Assembly: GCA_024760905.1 (NCBI GenBank)
Contig: CM045751.1
Location: 10,518,501-10,582,500 of the forward strand
DNA: 64,000 nt
Source of the DNA: Plotosus lineatus
Lineage: Eukaryota; Chordata; Actinopteri; Siluriformes; Plotosidae
Direction: 5' to 3'
The notes under the pieces are model-generated. The model searched no databases and had not been told where the DNA came from. It saw only the letters and a program-made list of their open reading frames with translations. Positions 10,677 through 21,881 of the stretch are shown here, in pieces; the stretch's first letter is position 1, and each line of letters begins with the position of its first letter. Both the position numbers and the translations under genes were made by a program.

Positions 10677-11815
10677 AATGCCCATAGCACAGACCCATTC
10701 ACTTTGTTATGCAGATTCTTTTTTCCATAAACCTGTACAAATGCAAATGCTAGTTGCAGGCCGTGGAATCCTGCGAGAGTTCAGTTGAGCTCTGTGCCCA
10801 TCGACGAAGTACTTACATCAAAGGGCATATGAGAAAACTGCTAATGTAATGTGTGGGTAAGGAATTGCAATGTAAAATGATTGACAGAAATATTTTGTGA
10901 AAACCATCATTATCCACATCCTGGGAAAGAACTTTCAAAGCTGTAGAATGAAAAAAATCCGGCCTCAAGTGCTTTGAAACCACAGAATAAACAAAAAAGC
11001 CTCTGAATCATGTAATCAATGTGTCTCATTCAATCATTAGCTCAATACTCAGCTGGAAAGGATACGGCTGATCATCCAAATGTCATCTGGGTTCTACTAT
11101 TTCTTCGGAGAAATCACAGAGCTTCACATTCGTATCCATTAACAACAGTTGGAAAATCAAAATATTTAAATTCACGATGTTCAATTGACCCACGAGTAAC
11201 GATGGGGTGCTTCAAAAGGTCCCTATGATCACCTCAATGTTGATTATTTTTCTATCTGCTTATTAAACTGTGAATCAACAGCCATATTTCATGAGCCAAG
11301 CCTCTTCTTTTCAACATGCCGCACTGAAGAGGCTTCCTTTGCTTCAGTAGTGCCAAATCCAAACATACTATATAACCATCATAAAGAAAAACATTTACTT
11401 ACAATTACAACTTAACATGCAACGTCTCCAAAAATCAAGTTTAAAACAGAGAACAGAAGTGGAAAGCCGAACAAACGGCAGTGATCACTGATTGGTGAGA
11501 TGACACCGTGGTCATCAGTGATTGGTCATGAGTGTATGTCAAGTTTTAAACTCGTGTAACATTGGCTATGTTTTTGTGCTGAAGAGCTGAATTCAGTTTA
11601 AAGACAAAAATCAATTGTCTGTGCTGAAAAAGTCCAAGATTTTTTTGTTGTGTAGCGTCTTCGAAACAGTTGTTGCCTACAACAGCTTGGCATTTTTTTT
11701 AAGGTATTAAGACAAAAAAGAAAAAACAAAACATAGCTGCATGTAATGAAACTGTAAACTTTGCCATACAGACTTTCCGACAGTGGAAAACAGAATTAGA
11801 AAGTACAGGGATCCC
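10677..11815. other. Intronic sequence, nothing recognised
   Basis: No domain or repeat signature was recognised. A short local duplication lies at about 11485-11527 (GTGATCACTGATTGGTGAG and ATCAGTGATTGGTCATGAG). Confidence 0.45.
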
Positions 11816-12449
11816 TCACTACTTCACACGTCAATTCATGTGGCTTCAGTGCATTGCGTTTATTTTTTTTTTTTTAATGTTCATCGAATTAAAAAAAATA
11901 AGGAAATTAAGGAAGAATAGAGGAAAAATTTAAGGAAGATGCTGCAAAAACAAGACCAATTATGCAACAAAAAAGACCGAAAAAAAAAAAACCCTAAACA
12001 AACAAAACAAAAAACAACCCAAAACCCCCCATCAAAACTAGTTACATTTTTGTGAGGTACGCATCTGAGTGTGTGTATTTATATTTTATTTACATCTTAT
12101 GCATTATTTTTAAATGTTTAATTGTTATTATAAACATTTACAGCATTGAATATGTATTTATTGATATTATATATACATGTACTACTACTACTACTACTAT
12201 TCCTTTCGGCTTTTTCCCTTTATTTTTTTTTTTTCAGGGGTCAACACAACGAATAATTTGCACTTTTGATTTGGCATAGGTTTTAAGTCGGATACCCTTC
12301 CTGACACAACCCTTTTTAGCAAGGAACAGAAACACGGCCTTTGATAACCCAGTTAGCTGCACTGGGGGTATATACACATATGCATGTACGTATAAATCAG
12401 TCGGTTTGGGGTGTGTGTTTGATTCTACCTCGCGGAATTTGGTGGTCAC

Positions 12450-12484
<35 letters not shown>

Positions 12485-12521
12485 TCGGTCCCAGTTAACC
12501 GTGGAAAGTGAGGGATACCTG
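11816..12521. mobile_element. Tigger-type MITE, copy 2, interrupted
   Basis: It begins CAGGGATCCCTCACTACTTC after TA (11814-11815). It ends GAAAGTGAGGGATACCTG before TA (12522-12523). It is inverted relative to copy 1. The interior blocks match copy 3 (AAGGAAATTAAGGAAGAATAG, AAAACTAGTTACATTTTTGTG, TATGTATTTATTGATATTAT) up to about 12180, then resume at about 12369 (ACACATATGCATGTACGTAT). A (GT)n tract lies at 12451-12482 near the right end. Confidence 0.85.
12182..12368 (-). mobile_element. RTE-like LINE 3' end fused to a SINE family 1 scrap
   Basis: The minus strand gives the LINE 3' end (CCGAAAGGAATAG and a CTGAAAAAAAA run) preceded by TAAAACCTATGCC and AAGGGTATCCGAC. Bases 12330-12368 on minus match the SINE family 1 block CAGCTAACTGGGTTATCAAA. 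The composite interrupts MITE copy 2. Confidence 0.6.
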
Positions 12522-12674
12522 TAATCTAATGGAGTCTTCCTTATACATACCTGCACGTCTGGGAGAAATTTTGTGAAAATCTACTCACAAATATTTCTGT
12601 AATCTACTAACAAACACACAATGCTGGTAAAACTACCACCATGGAAAAGCTCATGTTGAATAATTTATTTAGAC

Positions 12675-12950
12675 CACGGGCGTCAAACCCGTGCCACAAA
12701 ATGCCATGTAGCTGCAGGTTTTTGTTTCAACCAAGCAGCAGCACACCTGACTTTGCTCATTTAAACAACTGATATGAGTCTTCAGGCAGTTGATTGGTCA
12801 GTCTCTGTACAGAGCATACAGATTGACCAATCAACTGCCTGAAGACTCAGATCAATTCTTTACATGAGTTAAAGTCAGGTGTGCTGCTGCTTGGTTGAAA
12901 CAAAAGCCTGCAGCCACACGGCCCTTTGTGGCACGAGATCGACACCCCTG
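12675..12950. mobile_element. hAT-type foldback MITE
   Basis: Two long arms meet near 12815. TCTTCAGGCAGTTGATTGGT in the left arm is answered by ACCAATCAACTGCCTGAAGA in the right. CAAGCAGCAGCACACCTGAC is answered by GTCAGGTGTGCTGCTGCTTG. The termini CACGGGCGTCAAACCCGTGCC and GGCACGAGATCGACACCCCTG resemble hAT ends. No clear 8-bp duplication was seen. Confidence 0.85.
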
Positions 12951-14426
12951 ATGCTGCACATCTGAAATAAAGGTAAATGTGTTGTTAGTAGAGAAAAGAT
13001 AATGGAAGAGAACAAGTGCATTCAGCACAGAATTGTGTGTTGCCTTGAAGGCAGAACTACAATTCAAGCTGCGGTTAGAGAAAACCTCTGAGATCTCAAC
13101 ACAGCCACGGCATATTAATCTTATTCAACAAACTCGTAATAAACTCTCCTCATAAACGGCAAACCATGCACCAATACACTCTCATATACCTCGACTTTGA
13201 ATCATTTGAATGGTTTTTCACAAGGAACAGCAAACAAAAACACAGCAAAAGAACCCAGCAGTTGGCGACGCATATTTTTTGTCGCCTTTCCTGCCACTGA
13301 ATTCTTTTATCTTTGCCTTGGAAAAATAACGATTGACAACCTTCTCCAGATCCAATTACTCCTCGTGTGGCTTTTGATTTATTAACATGAAGCAGTGACA
13401 AAAATCAATTTACAAAACAATTCAATTCCAAAGTCTGAAATAGAGGAGAAGTACAAACCTGATAATTAAGATTCACATCTTCATGATGTTTAAACATCTC
13501 AGCTTTTTTTAAGCAGTAGCCGTTTACCATGCTCACGTTGTATCAGCAGGAAGAAAAGCAATTAAATTTGACAGTGAGGAAACTCGAAATAAAGCAATTA
13601 CTGTCAGCCGTTGAGACGAACCTACAGATTTGGAGCTAAACCAACATAATATACTGTGCATCTGCTCCAGCTCTTTCCAAGACTGGAACAATAAAACTGT
13701 CAAATGCTGCATTTGTATCAAAATAGCATTAGATGCAAGAAAGAAAGAAAAAAGTATTTAGAAATTTATAACACTGAAAGTAGGCAATGTTGTTAGGCTT
13801 TCTGATAAATATGGTATATTATACTATTATACTGAAGAAATGTGGTTTTCCGTCACATAATGCTGTCCATGTGGAGTGCGTACATCAATCTGTCAAGTCA
13901 AAGCATAACAGAAACCCCGCGTTACCCAAACAGCAGGCCTCTGGTTTCTATTCTAAACATTACTGCTCCAATCACGAAATCAACAGTTTGAGGTTTCACT
14001 TATAATCTGCACTCATGACACAAAGGCCAAGCACGACTCTGTTTATGCATACTGGAGCAGAAAGACAGAGCGGCTACAAGGTCCGAATTCCCCCAGCAAG
14101 CCACACGGCTTATAAGGACAGTGCAGAAACAGTGAAGCGCGTCCAAAGAAAGCCTCGAAATCTTTGCAACTGCCCGCTCCTATCTCGCTGAGATCAGTGG
14201 AATCCATTAATAGCCATAAAAAATGAACGAGAAAAACTGTGTTATTCTCTCGATCTCATTCTATGCATTAATAGGCCTGTCGTGTAACATTCAACCGTCA
14301 TAATGGGTTTGATTTTTTTTCTCAAACTGGGTATTGGGCGATATGTCTGTATTTTTAAATGTGTTGGGTGGCCTGTGAAAAACCAGTGGATGTAGTTAAA
14401 ACTACCAACAACGAAGAGAACACACA

Positions 14427-14428
<2 letters not shown>
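12951..14428. other. Intronic sequence, nothing recognised
   Basis: No domain or repeat signature was seen. Short overlapping ORFs at 13150-13401 occur on both strands. Confidence 0.45.

Positions 14429-14462
<34 letters not shown>
14429..14462. repeat. (ATT)n microsatellite
   Basis: About 11 perfect ATT units, read as an Asn run on the other strand. Confidence 0.95.
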
Positions 14463-14464
<2 letters not shown>

Positions 14465-14802
14465 TTTTTAGCTATATTTAACCAAACCAACAATGATGAA
14501 TTAATTATTTACAGTTCATTTAAATGTTATCTAGTCGGTCTAAAACCTTGATGGTTAAGTATGAATTTCTTATTTAATGAAGATCAGGCGTAATTAATAT
14601 GATGGATCTGAAGACAAGACAGAACATAAAACGGACACCGGCCTAATCAATCCAGCTTGTATTTAGATACCAGTTGATCGTCTGCACCGGCCCTGCGCTG
14701 GCCCTGCACTATAGTCTCTCCTGGAAATTATTGTGAGGCTACATGATCACATCAGAACAGACAGATAGGTGTATGCCTACTGGAAAAAATAGATTTGATG
14801 CT

Positions 14803-15752
14803 GGTCCTTCTCAAAAAATTAGCATATTGTGATAAAGTTTATTATTTTCTGTAATGTACTGATAAACATTAGACTTTCATATATTTTAGATTCATTACAC
14901 ACAACTGAAGTAGTTCAAGCCTTTTATTGTTTTAATATTGATCATTTTGGCAAAAAAGTAAAGAAAAACCAAAAATCCCTCTCTCAAAAAATTAGCATAC
15001 TTCATCCGACCAAAAAAAAAAAAAAAAAAAAAGGGTTTTTAATACAAAAAAAAGTCAACCTTCAAATAATTATGTTCAGTTATACACTCAATACTTGGTC
15101 GGGAATCCTTTTGCAGAAATGTGGTGTGGCATGGAGGCAATCAGCCTGTGGCACTGCTGAGGTGTTACGGAGGCCCAGGATGCTTCGATAGCGGCATTAA
15201 GCTCATCCACAGTGTTGGGTCTGGTGTCTCTCAACTTTCTCTTCACAATATCCCACAGATTCTCTATGGGCTTCAGGTCAGGAGAGTTGGCAGGCCAATT
15301 GAGCACAGTAATACCATGGTCAGTAAACCATTTAGCAGTGGTTTTGGCACTGTGAGCAGGTGCCGGGTCGTGCTGAAAAATAAAATCTTCATCTCCATAA
15401 AGCTTTTCAGCAGATGGAAGCATGAAGTGCTCCAAAATCTCCTGATAGCTAGCTGCATTGACCCTGCCCTTGATAAAACACAGTGGACCAACACCAGCAG
15501 CTGACATGGCACCCCAGACCATCACTGACTGTGGGGACTTGACACTGGACTTCAGGCATTTTGGCATTTCCTTCTCCCCAGTCTTCCTCCAGACTCTGGC
15601 ACCTTGATTTCCGAATGACATGCAAAATTTGCTTTCATCCCAAAAAAGTACTTTCTTCTGCCAGTGTTTTTGGTTCAAAAGTGGCTTGACCTGGGGAATG
15701 CGGCACCTGTAGCCCATTTCCTGCACACGCCTGTGCACGGTGGCTCTGGATG
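14803..15752 (-). mobile_element. Truncated Tc1 transposon
   Basis: The left end carries the familiar subterminal sequence TCTCAAAAAATTAGCATATTG, repeated imperfectly at about 14980 (CTCAAAAAATTAGCATACTT). An A-run lies at 15010-15031. The element is cut off at about 15752, inside the transposase gene, so the second terminal repeat and the DNA-binding half are missing. Confidence 0.9.
15088..15752 (-). pseudogene. Tc1 transposase, catalytic half
   Basis: The open frame from 15738 down to 15088 encodes 216 residues of the DDE catalytic domain. The three acidic positions are visible: the D in FWDESKF, the D in FQHDPAPAH and the E in DLKPIENLW. Normal glycine-rich and C-terminal blocks follow (VMVWGAMSAAGVG, SMPHHISAKG). 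A full Tc1 protein is about 340 residues. The amino-terminal paired-type HTH region is absent because the element is truncated upstream of MHRRVQEMGY. Tc1 transposases excise and insert at TA. This piece cannot bind the ends, so it is a dead copy. Its undamaged frame suggests a fairly recent insertion. It is antisense-oriented in the same direction as neo1. Confidence 0.9.
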
Positions 15753-16436
15753 TTTCTATCGCTTGGTGTCAACCGGTCATAAGTTAGAGGGATCCGGGCT
15801 TTATGTCCAAATACCGACATTACTACAATCGTAGTCAGGTGACTCGCTGAGTAATACGCGAGTGCTTATTCCACCTAATCTCAGTCTCTACCCTCTGGAC
15901 GCTCAGCTGGCTTAATCAAAGTCTCACGTTCATCACTGGGATAAAGCACTGCTAACGTGTCCTCCTGAGACCAGGGATTAACCTTCTTGAATTTAAAGTT
16001 ACACTAATACAGCTCCTTAAGGGTTCTGGATCACCTCTGTTCTGTAATGAACAAAATACTCACTCTGCGAATGGGCACTGGCATGCTTGTTACTGTGAAT
16101 GCATGATCTCTTTAAGGGGGCGTGGCTGAGAGAAGTTTAGGTCACGACCCGGAAGACTTCTAATCTCTGTCTGTATTGATCTCACTCCATGCGCGAGGGA
16201 ATAATAGATAGTAAAATATAATAATATCATATAATAATAATAAAAAAAAAAATAGAGGAATGAGAGTTATTGTGGGAGTTTAATCAAGTTTGACTTATCT
16301 GACTTTTGTTTTGCTTAATGCACCTTATAATCCAATGTGCCTTATGAATGGGCAACCCATTTAATCGTCCTTTTTTTTTTTTTGGTGTTGCGCTTCATGG
16401 CCCGGGAAATGCAGTGCTCCACGTGCTTGTATATGG
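15753..16436. other. Intronic sequence, nothing recognised
   Basis: The sequence after the Tc1 break is not transposase-like. Poly-A/ATA runs occur at 16203-16258 and a T run at 16371-16384. Confidence 0.45.
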
Positions 16437-16655
16437 GTTTTCCTTTGGGTGCTCCAGTTTCCAGTAGGTTAACTGGCTGTTCCAAATCGGCCCAGGTGCG
16501 AGTGTGAATATCTGTGCGTGTGTTGGCCCTGTGATGCCTAGTGAAAAGTTCAGAGTGTACCCCATCCTTGCCCAGCATCAGCTGAGATGGGTGCCATCCT
16601 CCTTGAATCCTAATGAGGAATAAATGACTCAGAAAATAATCAATGAATGAACGAA
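16437..16655 (+). mobile_element. SINE family 2, 3' portion
   Basis: It reads TTTTCCTTTGGGTGCTCCAG, then a GTGAATATCTGTGCGTGTGT block, then GGCCCTGTGATGCC, and ends in the tail AATGAGGAATAAATGACTCAG with an AATGAATGAA end. The antisense copy at 41.8 kb shows the same order. Confidence 0.65.
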
Positions 16656-17797
16656 GTTCTGGCGTATACTGGACTAAAACTCACGTGTCTAATATTAAAT
16701 CTGTCCATCAGGCTTTGAACATTTCAACATGGAACGAGAACAACAAAGTAGATCAAATTTTAAATCGTGATTTAAACAATTCTGACACATCTACACTGTA
16801 AACCATGAGTGTGAAGGCACTGCCAAAGCTGGATCTTAAATTGCTTGCCACACTAGTACAATTCCTTTTTTTTCTTTTCTTTTAAATGGACTGCAAAGAA
16901 ATCTGTCAGCCAGTGGGATTGGTGGTGTTTGACATTCATAGCTGTTCGTGCTGTGTTTGCATTGGAGTCTCAGTGGTGCGGCAACCATGACCATGTAAAA
17001 TTGAGAAGGATAAAGAGCTTGTGTGTGTGGAAAACGGCGACGTGAAATGAAACATTGAGTGATTGACAGAAACGCAAACAGATTGGGGAACAGCTACGGT
17101 CCCTGCCCAAGCAAAGGTCACATGCAAGTGAAGGAAGTGGAAAGAGAAAAGGTGGGGATAGACATCCATCACATGGATATAGTTCAGGTTGGGTACATAC
17201 TGGTGTGAGAGGTTGGTCAAAGGGGAGTACAATGCACAAAGTACAGTTTCTATATAAAACTATAATCTGGTTCATTATCCATCCACAACGTTTACTAAAC
17301 CTTTAAAAATTTTAGAAAAGCACACTGGAAATTTGATGAGGAGGTCGGTCATAAAGCAGAAGTCCACATTGGGGTGTAGGGGGCTCTAAATAGAAATAGT
17401 ACCACCCTCGTCTGCCTGCATCTGCACCCTCTCTCGTCGGGTGGATGGACAACCGGTTCTCATCCTTCTCCCAAAGCTCTCACGTGCTGGCTCCAAGCTC
17501 CACACCCCGGTAAACCGTCTCAGCTGACAAGCCAAACCATGTGAGGACAAAAGAGTAAACCTTCAAATCAGAGTGGGGGCCCCGCAGACGGTTCAGTGCT
17601 ACAAGTAACACCATTCCGGCATCTCCTGCAGCCAAACTGATGCCAAATGTCATGCTTCACATTCTTTTGGACTCCATCAGAAAGGCAGAGAGGGGGATCC
17701 TAATGATTGGCCCCCCAGGATCTCCATATTCTGGCCCAGACTTTGCACCCTGGAGAGGATACTCCAGTTCTACTGTAAAGTGTGGACACAAATCTAT
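16656..17797. other. Intronic sequence, nothing recognised
   Basis: No domain or repeat signature was seen. Two overlapping minus ORFs of about 100 codons at 16936-17275 have no recognisable motif. Confidence 0.4.
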
Positions 17798-17963
17798 GGG
17801 ACAGTGGTGGCCTGATGGTATAAGGTGCCGGATCACTGGTCCTAAGGTTGGGGGTACAAGCCCCCCCCAACACGTTGTCACTGCCCCCCCCCCCCCGTTT
17901 GTGACCTGAGATGGCCTGGCGAGCTGTCCAGGGTGTACTCTTCCATCACCCGGAATACCATGA
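17798..17963 (+). mobile_element. SINE family 1, internally deleted
   Basis: The head (GGGACAGTGGTGGCCTGATG, GGTTGGGGGTACAAGCC) is joined through a C run (17885-17897) directly to the 3' box GATGGCCTGGCGAGCTGTCC. The middle found in complete copies is missing. Confidence 0.75.
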
Positions 17964-19229
17964 ACTGATCCATGGCAAAAACCCCATTGTCTCTCAAGAC
18001 AGAAGGGTGCCAACAACATTCAAAACATAAACACCTGAATGGTTTGCCAACCCTTCCATTTGACCAGTACAGATAAACGACGAGTAACTAACTACAGTGT
18101 TCCACCTTTGTTTCACCTGCAGGCCCGACAGGTGCTGCTACAGAAATTATGAAATGAAGAATTAAACAGTAGTTTGTGGTTTAAAGCAACACAGCAGCAC
18201 TGATTAAGGCACTTAACCAAGTCTACTCGCATTCTGAATTCAGGATTTTTTAAATGATTCTTTAATATTGCAAAACAGGATCATTTTTGGACATTTTGGC
18301 TTATGTGGGGACTGCTGGGCCTGACAGACGCCTGTGGTCTCAAAGTATTTTTGTTTAAAGGGTTTAGCTAAATAATCATGTTTTCATATGTGTAAATTCA
18401 TCTTGGTATAATCTTCCCGCAGAAGCATGTTTGTTGAAATTGGCCTCCTCGAAATTTGAACAATTAAGTAAACCTGTGTTCTGCCTTCATTCTACTTCCT
18501 ATTTCCTGTAAAATGTAAGCACTCCTGTTCTGATAAAGTATGAACATCTTGGGTATCTACAAGTTGTTCTGGAAGCTTGCACTCCTATTAAATTATAACT
18601 CACATATAGGATCATTGGGTTTTTATTACCACTGAGGTCCTGGTAATTTTCCCCTTCCATATACTCAGCTTGCCACTACATCCTTGTAAAAGACACATGA
18701 CCTTTATACTGTTATTATGGAGACAGAAAGCAAGAGAGGACAGCTCATAAACTGTGGCACTTGTGATTGCATCTGTGGTGTATTCCATGCACAAGGACCA
18801 CAAATGGACTTCCTGTGTTTTAATAAACCACAGATTGAATGTGGCCCCCAAAGAATCTCATAAGATGCGTGTGTACTGAGCCATAAATTAAAAGGGGTGG
18901 AGGGGGAAAAAAAAAAAAATAATAAATCACTCTCTCCTTAATTTGTTAGACTACAAATGAAGGAAATCTACCCTGATGAGTCCGCTGATCAAAATGAGCG
19001 ACTATGCTCAGATTCATCAATGTATCCGCACAGAGCAGATGCAAATTAAGTCATTCATTTCAGGTGTGTTTTTGTTTTTACTCTGTGCTCATTTCTTACA
19101 CCTTGATCATGGGTGTTATAATTTCGTTCCTATAATCACAGAATATAAATAGCTCTGCTTTGCTGATGATGGGACTCAATCTCTCTCTGAACAGATTACA
19201 GGTATTCATTATATGGTTTCACCCATATA
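17964..19229. other. Intronic sequence, nothing recognised
   Basis: No domain, terminal repeat or SINE box was seen. Confidence 0.4.
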
Positions 19230-19704
19230 CAGTGATCCCTCGCTACTTTGTGCGTCAGTTTCTGCGGATTCAGTGCATCACAGGTTTTTTTTTTTTAAAT
19301 ATTCATCGAAAAATAAAAACACAAGGAAATTAAGGAAAAGTAGGGGAAAAGTTAAGGAAGTGCTGCAAAACAAGGCCAGTTATGCAAAAAAAAAAAAAAA
19401 CCAAAACAAACAAAAACAACCCAAAACCCCCCCAACAAAACTAGTTACATTTTTATGTGAGGTGCACATCTGTGTGTGCGCACACGTGCATCTGTATGTG
19501 TATGTGTGTATTTATATTTTATTTACATATTATGCATTATTTTTGAAATGTTTTATTGTTATTATAAGCACTTATAGCAAATATATATTATATACACATA
19601 TACATGTACGTATACGTCAGTAAGGGGGTCAATCCTACTTCACGGAAATCGGAGGTCACAGTGGGTCTCGGTCCCCATTAACTGCGGAAAGTGAGGGATC
19701 CCTG
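19230..19704. mobile_element. Tigger-type MITE, copy 3 (complete, uninterrupted)
   Basis: 475 bp, flanked by TA on both sides (19228-19229 and 19705-19706). Ends are CAGTGATCCCTCGCTACTTT and AAAGTGAGGGATCCCTG. This is the best reference copy. The interior has A-rich and C-rich strings, a CA/TG-rich stretch, the block TATGCATTATTTTTGAAATG, and a right subterminal part GGTCTCGGTCCCCATTAACT. There is no coding capacity. TA targets plus a CAGTGATCCCTCG-type terminus point to the pogo/Tigger branch of Tc1/mariner. Confidence 0.88.
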
Positions 19705-20329
19705 TACTCATCGATCAGCCCTCATGAAAAAAAAAAAAAGAAGAAGTGTACCCACTGACAGGTAACTCAAATTGGTCATTATCCAGTCAAAATGATTTCT
19801 TATCTCGAACTGGTGGAAAACCACGAGCTAATTCTTTGTATTCTTTTACGGGCCAGTGCGCTCCATCAGTGAGATTGGATATATTGAACAATTATGGTGC
19901 GTGAATGTCAACTGTGCAAATATTCTTCCTCATAGATATCATAAGATGTCCGCTAGCTGACTGACGACTATGATGTGCTTCCCTTCTGACACCCTCATTA
20001 GGCCATACCACACACTGGCAATCCACTCACTGCTAGCATAGTAATGTGACTGTGTATTCTGAAAATATTGTGAATCAATGAAAGAAACCAATTAGAGAAT
20101 ACACCTTTTGTATGATCTGGAGAATCATTCAGGTCTTGGTGGATGTTATTTGTCTCAGCATAACATTCCCTGAAGCAAATAATTCTCCAAACATAATTCG
20201 CCTCATTCAATACTTACTTATAGCTCATCGCTGCGCTTTTCAACAATTTGATGTATTAGTCAGTAAGTGACCAGGGAAGCTCTGTAAGTTGATGTTTTGG
20301 ACATGAATGACTTTGACAAGGACCACAAT

Positions 20330-20465
20330 ATGAAGGCTGACTTAAAATAGCTCATGAGCTCGAAGCTGTGAAATACCAGGACCTAGTAGTCAAGGCCCAC
20401 ACTAGAGGATGGAAGGCTAGTCTCTTCCCCATAGAAGTCGAGGATGCAGAGAATTTCATCATGTA
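20330..20465 (+). pseudogene. LINE-type ORF remnant
   Basis: The plus-strand frame gives KIAHELEAVKYQDLVVKAHT, then RGWKASLFPIEVEDAENF. This resembles the K-Y-x-DL ... RGW ... PVEVG-RGF motif I recall from the C-terminal end of vertebrate LINE polyproteins. Stops follow at once. The surrounding sequence to about 20800 may be part of the same old insertion but is not recognisable. Confidence 0.4.
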
Positions 20466-20972
20466 GACACTTCCTATTCCAGACAGGACTTTCACCAGCC
20501 ACTACAAAGGCAATTAAGGTTATTAGCAGTGCGGCACATTCCAGCTGAAGATGGCTGTGGTTGCAGAGGAAAGAAAGATAGAGGTCACCATGCTGTCTAG
20601 AAAATGCCTGTCTGCAGGTGAAGACGGAGTATATGCTGGCCCGCTCAGATGAAGCGTTCAGGTTAAAGGGAGAAACACTTAGGACCTTGAGATTCCTGAT
20701 GCGGATGGAGACAAGGCTACCAACAAATGCGGTTCCAGAAGCTTCAGATAAATTTATTGTAGATCGCAAGCATGCCTTGTCACAAGCATGGTCTACATAA
20801 ACCAGTCGACCAAGAGGCTCATCGTCAAACTAATGGTAGGAGCACACTGGATGTTTCAAGAAAAAAAAAATTCTCTCTATATCCACGTCTTCTGGAGTGT
20901 TCCTGCTATGCAATTGTAAGTACCTACCAAAGATGGTTTAAGGAAAAATAACAACAGTAATGGCAAGAATGT

Positions 20973-20991
20973 ACACACACACACACACACC
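20973..20991. repeat. (CA)n microsatellite
   Basis: A short CA run of about 9 units. Confidence 0.9.
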
Positions 20992-21097
20992 TAATCAAGT
21001 TGTATTTTTAAAAAAAAAATCATTCTGAAATAATGAGGTACAGATTTTTTTTTGTGGGATCATGTTTTTAGAAAACAGTAATGTAGCAGATCTTTGT

Positions 21098-21230
21098 GTG
21101 TCTTCGCCCTGCAATGGTCTATTGAGCTGTTCAGGGTACCCCGCCTTCGCCCAACGTGTCAGTTGAGATATGCCTTCGCCCAATGTGTCAGCGGCTCAGA
21201 CCTCCCTGTCACCAGTATGACCAAGCAGTT
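21098..21230 (+). mobile_element. SINE family 1, 3' fragment
   Basis: CCCTGCAATGGTCTATTGAG and CTGTTCAGGGTACCCC match the family 1 3' box. A local duplication of about 18 bp follows (GCCTTCGCCCAACGTGTCAG, again with T for C), at about 21143-21191. Confidence 0.5.
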
Positions 21231-21253
21231 GACCAAATTAGTGGATAAGAGAC

Positions 21254-21261
21254 AATTATAT

Positions 21262-21314
<53 letters not shown>

Positions 21315-21350
21315 ATATTATATTTTATATATAATATAATAATATAATAT
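21254..21350. repeat. (TA)n / (CA)n compound microsatellite
   Basis: About 20 TA units, then a short CA run, then imperfect TA/ATAATA to 21350. Confidence 0.92.
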
Positions 21351-21836
21351 AATAAGTACAGGGAAAGTGTTCATGTATACATATGTACTGAAACTGGAAT
21401 AAATAACAATGAGAAAAAAAAAGTTACCACAAAAGAAACAGTGTACGTTGATATTACTATGAAAAATAAAAAATAAAAAAAATAAAAATTATATATATAT
21501 ATATATATAAGAAGGGGAAGACAAATAGTGGATCTAGCAATGATGCATTTTATTTGTTCACACTGTATGAAGTAATACATCACCTAAAATTCACAGATCA
21601 TCCCTCCTTCTATCAGCAGCACTAACAGTAAGACGACGACGGTGGCTCGGCCCTTAAGGAACAGGATGTATTAAAATGCATGGGTCGTGGACAAGCTGAC
21701 AAAGCACTCAATGAATAAATAGCATAAACTCGCTTCGAAAGTCATGATGATGAGCTGTGAAGGGAACTAAATTAAATTTGTATACAACTCACTTTCCTGA
21801 GCTTGAGTTTGTGTGCCTTGGGGTTCTTTATCTCCC

Positions 21837-21881
<45 letters not shown>

